Positions 30,316 through 39,888 of a stretch of DNA of 63,487 bases are shown piece by piece. The DNA is from an uncultured Desulfobacterales bacterium (GTDB lineage: Bacteria > Desulfobacterota > Desulfobulbia > Desulfobulbales > Desulfocapsaceae), in contig CALGIJ010000023.1 of NCBI GenBank assembly GCA_937915545.1, positions 1-63,487 of the forward strand, read 5' to 3'. Within the stretch, counting starts at the first letter, position 1. Every line of letters begins with the position of its first letter. A model generated the notes under the pieces. The model was not told the DNA's origin, searched no databases, and was given only the letters and a program-made list of their open reading frames with translations. Both the position numbers and the translations under genes were made by a program.

Positions 30316-33300
30316 TCAGGGCTGCCCCTCGGTGATGGTGGGGAGGATCACCGGCACCATGCCTTTGAGGACCTGCAGGGGCAGGGCCGAGGTGAAGCTG
30401 AAGGCGTTGGCGGAGCGGCCGCTGACAAAGGCGGTGAGCACCCCGAAGTGGCGGTCGCCGAGGTAGAAGACGAAGGTGGCGGTTCTGTTCAAGGCGGTGC
30501 CGCCGGTCTTGACGCCGCCCGAGGTGGCGAAGATGCGGTTGTCGCCGGTGCCGGTCTTGCCGCCCACCGCCAGCACCGTGCCGTCGGGCTGGCGGAAGCT
30601 GTTGAGCAGCCGCTTGGCGGTGCCCTCGCTGACCACCATGCCCATGGTCTCGCGCACCATGCGCGCCACCTCGGGGTGGAGCACCTGCTCGGCGGCGGGG
30701 GGCGGCGCCTGTAGGATGGTCTCGTAGGGGGTGTCCTTGCCCAGTTCGACGCGGGTGAAGCGGTGGGTGGGCATGCGCCGCCCGTCATTGAGGAGGATGC
30801 CGACCAGCTCGGCGAGGGCCGCCGGGCGGTCGCCGGAGCTGCCCAGGGCGGTGGCCAGCGACGGCACCAGGTGCTCGAAGGGGTAGCCGAGGTTGGCCCA
30901 GCGGCGGTGGATGTCGGAGAAGGCGTCGCTTTCCAGCACGATGCGCACGCGGGAGTCGCGGGCGTTCTTGGCCTTGGTCTTCATCAGCCAGTTGTAGACC
31001 TCGCGGCGCACGGTGGCGCTCTTGTCGATGGCGTCCTGCTGCGATTTCTCCCCCGGCTGGCGCAGGTAGTCGAGCAGCCACAGTTCCAGGGGATGGAGGG
31101 AGGCGAGGTAGCCGAGGTCCTGCAGGTTGTAGGCGCCGCGGCGGTACTTGTCGTACATGGCGCCGATCTTGGCGTCGCTGGTGTCCGCCCCGGGCAGCTC
31201 GGCGCGGATGAAGCGGCTGAAGGCGGCCTGGTCGGCGTCTGGGTAGAGGTAGCGGTGCACCACGGAGAGGCGCAGCAGCGTCGGCCTCATCCCGGCGAGC
31301 AGGGTGTCGAGGCGCTCCTTCTCCTTCTTGCCGGCGTACTTGTTCCAGTAGCGGGAAAGGAAGACACGGCTCTCGCCGTCGATGAACTTGTCGAGCAGCT
31401 CCTTGCGCCGCGGGTCGCTGTCGTCGAGGAGCACCTGGCGGTTGTTCTCCCACTGCGCGGCGCGGGTATGGCCGACGATGTCCTGCATGATGCGCACGAA
31501 GGGCAGATTGATGGAGTTCTGCAGGGCCTCGGTGACGGTCACCACGCGGCCATCGTCCTCCCTGCGGAAATTGCCGAAGACGTGCAGACCGCCACCGGTG
31601 AAGAAGCGCTCTTCGGGGTTGGCGGAGTAGGGTCGCGCCATGGCCCCTTCGAGCATGGCGCGCATGGGCATGCGCGGCGTCTGCAGCAGCTGGTTGCAGA
31701 CCCAGGTGGTGAGGATGTCGGGGTGGCGGCGGTTGAACTCCTCGATCTCCGCCGGCTTCTTGCGCAGCAGGCGACCGTGCAGCTCGGCGATGATCTCGAG
31801 GTAGGTGACCAGGGTGCGCAGCTTGGCGGTGGAGCCGAGCTCGAGCTTGCTGCCCTCGTTGATGTCGAAGGGGGTCTCGGTGGTGTCGGTCTGCACTCGC
31901 ACCATGTTGCCGGCCGGGGTGCGCTCGAAGAGGGTGAAGCTGTAGCTGAGCGCCCCGGCCTGGTCGGGGCTGAGGAGGTATTTGCCGATCAGCCCCATGG
32001 CCTCGGCGCCGTAAGGGGTCTGCAGGTTGCTGAGGTACCAGGTGACGTCCTCCTGCAGACGGCTGTCGATGGTCGAGGTCACCGACATGTCGCGGCGGTC
32101 GAGGTCGTAGAGCGAGGCGTCGAGCAGGCTGGCGAGACGGTTGCGGACGACGTTGATGCCCTTGTTGACGGTCAGCTGCGGCGCCGCAGAGTTTTCCTGG
32201 AAATTACGGAAGATGAGCGGCTGGGTCTGCACCGCGTCGCCGAGGGCGGCGGGGATATAGCCTCCCTGGGCGAGGAGGCGGGCGTAGCTGTTGCTGAGCG
32301 TCGCCAGCTCGGTGCGCCCCTTGACCAGATAATAGGAGGGGCGGCGATGGGCGATCATCAGGCTGATGACCTGCTTGAGCGCCCGTGCCTGGCGCTCCAG
32401 TTCCGCCCCTTTGGCCTCCTTGAGGTGCAGCAGGCGGTTGACTTCGTCGAAATCGGAGCCGTACCAGACGAAGAGGCCGTCGCCGAGGCCGTTGACCTCG
32501 CCGGCGCCGGGGGCGGCGGAGAGCGGCACCGAGTTGAGGTAGTCGAGAACCAGCTGGCGGCGGAAGGTGCTGGTGTCCTCGCCATGGCTGTAGGCGCGGA
32601 CCGAGGCCGAGGCCATCTGGTAGAGCTTGTCGGTTGGCGAGGAGGTGATGCCGTTGTCGGAGTGGCGGAACTTCTCGGTCTGCGTCGCCAGGGTGGAGCC
32701 GCCCATGGACGGCAGGTTGATATTGACCAGCTCGCCGGTCTTGACCATGATCGCCTTGGAAAAGCGCCCCCAGTCCACCGCTGGGTTGACCTTGGGGTAG
32801 GCGTCGGAGAGGAGGTCGCGGTTTTCGATGAAAAGGAGCGACTGGACGATGGGCGGTGGGATGGCGCGGAAATCCGGGTAAACCAGCTGCGGGTTGGCCA
32901 TGCGGTACATGGTATGCCCCTCGGCGTCGAGGAGGTGCAGGCCGGCCTGGCTCTTTTCCTGGTAGGGGATGTTGAAACCGAGGGTGGCGTAGCGGTGCAG
33001 CTCGTCGCTGAAGCGCGCCTGATGGGTCACCTCGAGGCCCTTCTGGCGAAGTTTTTCGACAGCTGCCGGCAGTTGCACGTAGCCGAGGCGCAAGTCGTAG
33101 GGACCCTTCTTGGGAAAGACGATGGAAGGGCTCGGCCCGGTTTCGACATGAAAGCGCAGTTTCCTGGCGAAGAGGCTGAGATATTTGGCCTGGAGGGTTG
33201 AGGTCTGCGTCTCGTGGTAAATGGCCGCGCCGGCCGCGAGGCCAAGCAGCAGGAGGACAAAAAGCAGATAGGGCCAGCGTCGTCTGCGCGGGCGAGGCGT

Positions 33301-33498
33301 GGGGGAGGGGCCGGCGGCCAGGCGCCGCCTGACCCCTGGTTTGGCGCTGGTCGCCGCAGCCGGGCGGTCGATGGCGATGCTCTCCGGCTGCCGCCCGCGC
33401 CCGCCGCCGGTCGGGGGTGCGGGGCGAGGCGAGTCGGGAAAAATCTGGTGGCGCGGTTTGTCGCCGTCGATTTTGATGTCGTGCGGAGGAATGGTCAC
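30316..33498 (-). CDS. Atypical class A penicillin-binding protein (bifunctional peptidoglycan synthase)
   Basis: 1,060 residues from a GTG. A Pro/Arg-rich cytoplasmic N-terminus (1-75) and one membrane helix (77-94) precede a GT51 transglycosylase with E225 in IENRDLL and the GGSTLATQTEKF motif. The transpeptidase domain has S556-TA-K559 (GSTAKLR), S662-I-N664 and K981-T-G. Between SxN and KTG lie about 315 residues, twice the usual distance. The glycosyltransferase motif also departs from the common EDRRFYxH (ENRDLLSDAYPK). Both catalytic sets are recognisable, so activity is likely. It polymerises and crosslinks peptidoglycan; the reason for the long insertion is unknown. Confidence 0.88.
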   Translation of the reverse strand: MTIPPHDIKIDGDKPRHQIFPDSPRPAPPTGGGRGRQPESIAIDRPAAATSAKPGVRRRLAAGPSPTPRPRRRRWPYLLFVLLLLGLAAGAAIYHETQTSTLQAKYLSLFARKLRFHVETGPSPSIVFPKKGPYDLRLGYVQLPAAVEKLRQKGLEVTHQARFSDELHRYATLGFNIPYQEKSQAGLHLLDAEGHTMYRMANPQLVYPDFRAIPPPIVQSLLFIENRDLLSDAYPKVNPAVDWGRFSKAIMVKTGELVNINLPSMGGSTLATQTEKFRHSDNGITSSPTDKLYQMASASVRAYSHGEDTSTFRRQLVLDYLNSVPLSAAPGAGEVNGLGDGLFVWYGSDFDEVNRLLHLKEAKGAELERQARALKQVISLMIAHRRPSYYLVKGRTELATLSNSYARLLAQGGYIPAALGDAVQTQPLIFRNFQENSAAPQLTVNKGINVVRNRLASLLDASLYDLDRRDMSVTSTIDSRLQEDVTWYLSNLQTPYGAEAMGLIGKYLLSPDQAGALSYSFTLFERTPAGNMVRVQTDTTETPFDINEGSKLELGSTAKLRTLVTYLEIIAELHGRLLRKKPAEIEEFNRRHPDILTTWVCNQLLQTPRMPMRAMLEGAMARPYSANPEERFFTGGGLHVFGNFRREDDGRVVTVTEALQNSINLPFVRIMQDIVGHTRAAQWENNRQVLLDDSDPRRKELLDKFIDGESRVFLSRYWNKYAGKKEKERLDTLLAGMRPTLLRLSVVHRYLYPDADQAAFSRFIRAELPGADTSDAKIGAMYDKYRRGAYNLQDLGYLASLHPLELWLLDYLRQPGEKSQQDAIDKSATVRREVYNWLMKTKAKNARDSRVRIVLESDAFSDIHRRWANLGYPFEHLVPSLATALGSSGDRPAALAELVGILLNDGRRMPTHRFTRVELGKDTPYETILQAPPPAAEQVLHPEVARMVRETMGMVVSEGTAKRLLNSFRQPDGTVLAVGGKTGTGDNRIFATSGGVKTGGTALNRTATFVFYLGDRHFGVLTAFVSGRSANAFSFTSALPLQVLKGMVPVILPTITEGQP

Positions 33499-33904
33499 TG
33501 ACGGAAATTCTCTGTCTCGTTGGTGTAGTCGCCGGGGTTTCGCAGTCCGGGGGGAATGGCGCCCCCCGGCCAGGTTCGCCGCGGGCGGCGTTCCTTTCGC
33601 GGGCGGCTGTGCCGGCAGCTTTTTTCAAGCTCTCCGGCAGGGGCCATCCTACCGAGTTTTTCCCTTGGGGTCAAGGGATGTTAGCAGGTTCGCTCCAGCG
33701 GTTGCGCGGGCTTGGCGTCGCATTGGCCATGGCCCCGTGGTGACGGCCGCCATCTCTCGGCGAGAGGAGGTGCGGGGATGAAAGCCTAGCAATTTGACGG
33801 AATCGATGGCGACCCCTTGCCGTCGCTGAAAAAAGAGGGTAGGATGACTGCTCTCTTGGCAATCGGGACAAAGACGGTGGCTGTGACGGCAGGGGAAGGT
33901 GGCG
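33499..33904. other. Divergent intergenic region between PBP and hybrid kinase genes
   Basis: About 400 bases with no supported gene. It holds a candidate promoter at 33817-33845 for the plus-strand kinase and an imperfect hairpin GCCGGCAGCTTTTTTCAAG...CTCCGGC near 33611-33640. Nothing else named. Confidence 0.5.
33817..33845 (+). promoter_or_regulatory. Candidate sigma-70 promoter of the hybrid kinase/regulator operon
   Basis: TTGCCG, 17-base spacer, TAGGAT; each hexamer matches consensus at four of six positions. About 60 bases upstream of the chosen start codon. Weak evidence. Confidence 0.35.
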
Positions 33905-35890
33905 ATGGGCGAGACGGCAGGTGCAGGGTTCATGGGCACGAAAAAACGAGGTCCCACCCTCTCTTTCGCCCTGTGCTGGCTGGTGCTGGTGACCATGGCC
34001 GGCACCGTTTTCGGCGCCGCTCCCGGGGCGCTCGATGACGACGTCATCACCATGGCTGAACGTCAGCAGCTGATGGGAGGCGACGATGCCACCCCGGTGA
34101 CGGCGAAACCTCCCCCTTCCCCCGCCACGAAAAAGCCGCCCCCCGCTCCCCCGCCCTCCGCTCCCCAGGCGACGCCCGACTCCCGCGCCCCGGTGGACTG
34201 GTTCTCCCACCATGGCCTCTATATCGCCATGCTGCTCGCCTTGGGCGGTATGCTGGTCAGCTCGCTGCTCGCCCACCGCATCAGTCGCGAGCGTGACGCC
34301 GCCCGCCAGGCGAACCGCCTCAAGAGCGATTTCCTGGCCAGCGTCAGCCACGAGATCCGCACCCCGATGAACGCCATCCTCGGCTTCACGCAGATTCTCA
34401 AGGCGCAGATCGTCGACGAGAGACAGCGGCAGTATATCAATGCCATCGACGTCAGTGGCAATACCCTGCTGCGGCTCATCAACGACCTGCTCGACCTCGC
34501 CAAGATCGAGTCCGGCAAGTTCGAGCTGCAGCCGACGGTGGTGGCCCTGAAGAGCATCGCCCTGGAGATCCAGACCATCTTCATCCAGGTGGTCGAGGAA
34601 AAGCGCCTCGACTTCCAGGTCGACCTCGACCCGGCCCTGCCCGAGGCCATCCTCATCGACGAGGTGCGGCTGCGGCAGATTCTCTTCAATCTTCTCAAGA
34701 ACGCGGTCAAGTTCACCGATCAGGGGAGGATTTCCCTGTCGATGCGCGTTCTCGCCCAAGGCCCCGGCGAGCGCGTCGATCTCGAGCTGGCCGTGGCCGA
34801 TACCGGCATCGGCATTCCCCAGGAAGAACAGGCCACCATCTTCGAGGCTTTCACCCAGCGCAAGAGCCAGAGCCAGGCCAAGTACGCCGGCACCGGCCTT
34901 GGCCTGAGCATCGCCCGGCGCCTGGTGGAGACCATCGGCGGCGAGCTCTCCCTGGTCAGCGAGGTCGGCCAGGGGTCGACCTTCACCGCCGTTCTTCGCC
35001 AGATCCCGCTGGCCTCTCGTGAAGATATGGCCGCCGCCAGCGAAGTCAGCGAAGACCCGAAGATCAACTTCGACCAGGAGGCGGTGATCCTCGTCATCGA
35101 CGCCATCGACAGCAACCGTATGGTATTCCGGGAATTCCTCCGCCCCAGCAAGCTGGCGGTGGTCGAGACGGTCAGCGTCGAGGCCGGCATCGACTGGTGC
35201 ATGGCCATCAAGCCCGACCTCATCGTCCTCGACTACACCATGGCTTACTCGCGCGACGACACCCTGGTGGAGCGTTTCAACCGCGTCAAGGAGGAACTCA
35301 ATATCCCGGTGGTGGCGGTGACTACCGCGGCCGCCAGGGTTGGCAGCGAGGATTTCCGCACCGATTTCCACTTCGATGCCTGGCTGCAGAAACCGGTGCT
35401 GCAGGATGACTTCTACGAGGTGCTGGCCCGCTTCCTGCCCCACTCGACCCTCTCCCCGCAGAGCCATGGCGAGGGGTTCGGAGACTTTTGTCAACCCTAT
35501 GCCCTGCCTGGGGAAGAGCAGGTGGCGGCGGCCCTGGCCGCGGTCGGCGAGCGTCTGCCGGAGCTGCGGCGCATCCTCGCCGACAAGATGGCGGCGCAGT
35601 ACCGGGAGAACCGTGAGACCTTCATCATCAGCGAGATAAAAAGCTTCGCCCTTGAGGTCGGCAAGCTGGCCCTGGAGTACGAGCTGGACTTCCTCCGCCT
35701 CTGGGCCAAGGAACTGCTCGCCCAGGCGAAGAGCTTCGACATGGAGCGGCTGCCACAGACCTTCGACCTCTTCCCACAGCTGATCGCCCTGATCGAACAG
35801 ACCGACCCCTGGCAGTCGATGCCCGATCTGGAGGAGATTTCCCTCAATCTACTGGAAGAACATGGACATTCTCGACCCGACTCCCCCTGA
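33905..35890 (+). CDS. Hybrid histidine kinase with Pro-rich linker, receiver and C-terminal helical domain
   Basis: 661 residues from the ATG at 33905 (GGGGAAGG upstream; GTG 33899 and ATG 33932 are alternatives). An N-terminal signal/anchor (about 20-38), a Pro/Lys-rich linker (about 65-95), and a second membrane helix (about 103-123) lead into HisKA (SVSHEIRTPMNAI), HATPase (NLLKNAVKFTD, GTGLGLSIAR), and a receiver (about 385-505; LIVLDYTM, WLQKPV). The last 130 residues are helical (VGKLALEYELDFLRLWAK) and of a kind seen at the end of related kinases. Little periplasmic sequence is present, so the stimulus is probably cytoplasmic or membrane-borne. The gene overlaps the next response-regulator gene by 29 bases. 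Confidence 0.9.
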   Translation: MGETAGAGFMGTKKRGPTLSFALCWLVLVTMAGTVFGAAPGALDDDVITMAERQQLMGGDDATPVTAKPPPSPATKKPPPAPPPSAPQATPDSRAPVDWFSHHGLYIAMLLALGGMLVSSLLAHRISRERDAARQANRLKSDFLASVSHEIRTPMNAILGFTQILKAQIVDERQRQYINAIDVSGNTLLRLINDLLDLAKIESGKFELQPTVVALKSIALEIQTIFIQVVEEKRLDFQVDLDPALPEAILIDEVRLRQILFNLLKNAVKFTDQGRISLSMRVLAQGPGERVDLELAVADTGIGIPQEEQATIFEAFTQRKSQSQAKYAGTGLGLSIARRLVETIGGELSLVSEVGQGSTFTAVLRQIPLASREDMAAASEVSEDPKINFDQEAVILVIDAIDSNRMVFREFLRPSKLAVVETVSVEAGIDWCMAIKPDLIVLDYTMAYSRDDTLVERFNRVKEELNIPVVAVTTAAARVGSEDFRTDFHFDAWLQKPVLQDDFYEVLARFLPHSTLSPQSHGEGFGDFCQPYALPGEEQVAAALAAVGERLPELRRILADKMAAQYRENRETFIISEIKSFALEVGKLALEYELDFLRLWAKELLAQAKSFDMERLPQTFDLFPQLIALIEQTDPWQSMPDLEEISLNLLEEHGHSRPDSP

Positions 35891-36509
35891 AAAACCTCCG
35901 CTGATTCTCGTCGTCGACGACGTCGCCAAGAACCTCGAGGTGATGTGCAATATCCTCAGCATCGAAAACTACCAGATTTCGGTGGCCAGTGACGGCAGGA
36001 AGGCATGGCATATATTGCAGCGACTCTCCCCCGACCTCATCCTGCTCGACGTCATGATGCCCAACGTCGACGGCTATACCCTGTGCCGCCATATAAAGAC
36101 CGTGGAGAGCAAAAAGGATATCCCCATCATCTTCGTCACCGCCCGCACCGGCCGGGAAGACCTCATCAAGGGCTTCGAGGTCGGGGGTGTCGACTATATC
36201 ACCAAACCCTTCAATGCATCCGAGCTGCTGGTGCGGGTGCGCACCCATATCTCCCTGTACCGCGCCAACCGGCGCAACGAGTACCTCATCGCCGAACTGC
36301 GCGCCGCCCTGGCCCAGGTCAAGACCCTGAGCGGTCTCTTGCCGATCTGCTCGGACTGCAAGCAGATCCGCGACGACGATGGCTACTGGCAGCAGGTTGA
36401 GAGCTATCTCGCCGCCCATAGCGACGTCCGTTTCACCCATGGAATTTGCCCTGCCTGCGTCCGTAAGCGCTACCCTGATCTCGCCGACCAGATCCTCAGC
36501 AAGAGCTGA
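35862..36509 (+). CDS. Response regulator with receiver and C-terminal zinc-ribbon-like Cys motif domain
   Basis: 215 residues. Receiver at about 14-135 with VVDDVAKN, LILLDVMMPN and ITKPFN. A C-terminal domain follows with LPICSDCKQIRDDDGYW and HGICPACVRKRYP; the two CxxC pairs suggest a zinc-binding knuckle. This arrangement is common in Deltaproteobacteria behind hybrid kinases, with unknown output. The start lies 29 bases inside the preceding kinase gene, so the pair is translationally linked and probably one phosphorelay. Confidence 0.92.
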   Translation: MDILDPTPPEKPPLILVVDDVAKNLEVMCNILSIENYQISVASDGRKAWHILQRLSPDLILLDVMMPNVDGYTLCRHIKTVESKKDIPIIFVTARTGREDLIKGFEVGGVDYITKPFNASELLVRVRTHISLYRANRRNEYLIAELRAALAQVKTLSGLLPICSDCKQIRDDDGYWQQVESYLAAHSDVRFTHGICPACVRKRYPDLADQILSKS

Positions 36510-36939
36510 CCGCCCCCCGGACCGCCCGCCGGCGTCAGGGCAGGGAGACGGCGGTGACTACTGTCTTCCCTCTCCGGCGCGGCGTGCCGCCAGTGGTCGA
36601 CCGGACGGGTGGTGACGTCCCACGATCCTTCACCTTCACATCGCCGTTCCGGCCTTAGCCGGAACCTCTGCTCTCTGGTCAGCGGGGGCGTCATGCCTCG
36701 CCACCCCTCCATGCCGGTTTTTTCCCTGCCGGCAATGGGTCATCTTGCTCGCATGACGCGGACAAACACAGACAATTCTGCCGTCCCGACTGTTATCATG
36801 GGCGAGGAGGAAAAAGGGGCTGCAGGTTTCTTTCTTGCATATGAGGCTGCGCCGCGGCATTGTGCTGGCAAGCGTCCGGAACGCCACCCTGGAGCCGGCT
36901 CTCAGCGTACTGTCCCCACTCAGCTATGGAGGTGCTCAC
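36510..36939. other. Intergenic region of 430 bases
   Basis: No supported gene. It contains a perfect eight-pair hairpin at 36646-36665 (GTTCCGGC-CTTA-GCCGGAAC) without a T-run and an imperfect GCCGG...GCCGGC hairpin near 36713-36735. The promoter for the downstream kinase must lie here; I cannot point to it. Confidence 0.5.
36646..36665. other. Perfect short hairpin in intergenic region
   Basis: GTTCCGGC, loop CTTA, GCCGGAAC. It sits after the response-regulator gene but lacks a following T tract, so it may be an RNA-stabilising or rho-independent-like end of low efficiency. Confidence 0.45.
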
Positions 36940-38371
36940 ATGACTGTCTTTTCGGGCCTCACAGTCAAGGTACGGATCATGCTCATCCTTGGCTCCTATA
37001 TCTTCGGGATCATCGGCATGGGTTACGTCTCCTACGACTACCTGCGCACCACCGAGGAGAAGACGACCCTGCTCGAGCTCGCTTTCAATCTCAACAATAT
37101 CATCCTCGAGGCGCGGCGTTACGAGAAGAACTTCCTCCTCTACTTCAAGCGCGAGGCGCTAGTCGAGAACCACCGTTATCTTGACCAGGCGGCGGATACC
37201 CAGGAGCTGATTCTCGCCCGGGTGGGTAACCTCAAGGTCACCCCCATGTTCCGCGAGTTCGGCGAGCACTTTGCCGCCTATCGGGCAGGGATGAGAGAGA
37301 TCGAAGAGCAGACCGGCGGCAGCGGTGCCGAGCGGCAGCTGTCCATCGACCGCATCCGTGAGCTCGGCAAGCGCATGACCGACCTCAGCGAGCAACTGGT
37401 GGCCTTCGAGCGCGATCGCATCCATGAGATCATCCGTCTGCTCAAGGGTCAGCTGGTCGTCTGGTCGGTGATGGCCCTGGCGCTCGGTGTGCTGCTGCCC
37501 TGGGTGCTGGTCTTCAAGATTTTCCGCCCCTTGCGCATCATCCGTCGGGCGACGGACGATATCGCCCAGGGCCGCTTCAACCGTATCGAAGTGGTCGATA
37601 CCAACGATGAGATGCAGCAGATGATGGTCGCCTTCAACACTATGGTGCAGGAACTGGAGCGCCGCCAGGATCAGCTGGTGCAGTCGAAAAAGCTCTCCTC
37701 CATCGGCACGCTGACCGCCGGCGTCGCCCATCAGCTCAACAACCCGCTCAACAATATCTCCACCTCCTGCCAGATCGCCATCGACGAACTGGCAGGAGGG
37801 GACAGGGCCATTCTCGAGCGCATGCTGGCCAATATCGAGCAGGAGACGCTGCGTGCCCGCGATGTCGTCAAGGGTCTGCTGGAGTTCGCCCGGGCGCGCG
37901 AGTTCAGCCTGCGCCCGGCCAACCTCGGCGAGCTGGTGCAGCGCACCATCCGCCTGGTGCAGAGCCAGGTGCCGGCCGGCATCGAGGTCACCGTCGACAT
38001 TCCCCACGACCTCATCGTGCCCATGGACAGTCAGCGTATCCAGGAGGCCTTGCTCAATCTGGTCATCAACGCCGGGCAGGCCATCGTCGGCCCGGGTCGC
38101 ATCAACATCCGCGCCCGACAGGACGAAGAGCGCGGCGGGGTGGAGCTGACGGTCAGCGATACCGGACCGGGAATCCCTTTGGAGATCCAGGGGCAGCTAT
38201 TCGATCCCTTTTTCACCACCAAGGAGGAAGGACAGGGTACCGGCCTCGGCTTATCGGTGGTATATGGTATCATTCAGCAGCACCACGGCAATATCGGCGT
38301 GGTCAGCGAGCCAGGGGCGGGAACGGCCTTCGTCATTTTCCTCCCCGGCACGGTCTCCGGTCAGCAAGATC

Positions 38372-38382
<11 letters not shown>
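36940..38382 (+). CDS. Sensor histidine kinase of an NtrB/AtoS-like two-component pair
   Basis: 480 residues from the ATG at 36940 (GGAGG 7 bases upstream). Two membrane helices (about 10-30 and 170-192) enclose a periplasmic helical domain of about 140 residues (FNLNNIILEARRYEKNFLLY) resembling four-helix-bundle sensors. HAMP (about 190-242), HisKA with GVAHQLNNPLNNI, HATPase with NLVINAGQAIVG and GTGLGLSVVYG. The stop overlaps the start of a sigma-54 activator gene by 11 bases, so the two are a cognate pair. Ligand unknown; helical-bundle sensors bind small molecules or sense redox state. Confidence 0.92.
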
Positions 38383-39733
<1,351 letters not shown>

Positions 39734-39833
39734 GTCTTACCCCAGGAGGTTGTGGGGCGGCGGCAGAGTGGCGCTCTGGCGCTTGCTGTGCCTGAACTGT
39801 GCGGCAGTGTGCTGTCTCGGCATAGCATCCTTC

Positions 39834-39852
39834 CCTCTCGCTCTCCGAGAGG
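39834..39852. terminator. Hairpin between convergent regulator and protease genes
   Basis: CCTCTCG, loop CTCTC, CGAGAGG: perfect seven-pair stem between two converging genes. The T tract is poor on both strands, so termination is a guess. Confidence 0.35.
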
Positions 39853-39888
39853 TTCGCGCACGATACTCTTCTTTTTCCACGATCCCCT

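Noticed and set aside
30763..33201. Long plus-strand frame opposite the PBP gene
   Set aside because: High-GC shadow frame without a recognisable domain or ribosome site; the PBP catalytic motifs are on the other strand.
36510..36939. Possible riboswitch because of several hairpins before the kinase gene
   Set aside because: The hairpins do not form a known aptamer layout and no conserved core is visible.
38264..38371. Extended N-terminus for the NtrC-type regulator
   Set aside because: The upstream extension lies inside the kinase gene and is unlike a receiver; the ATG at 38372 gives a perfect receiver start.
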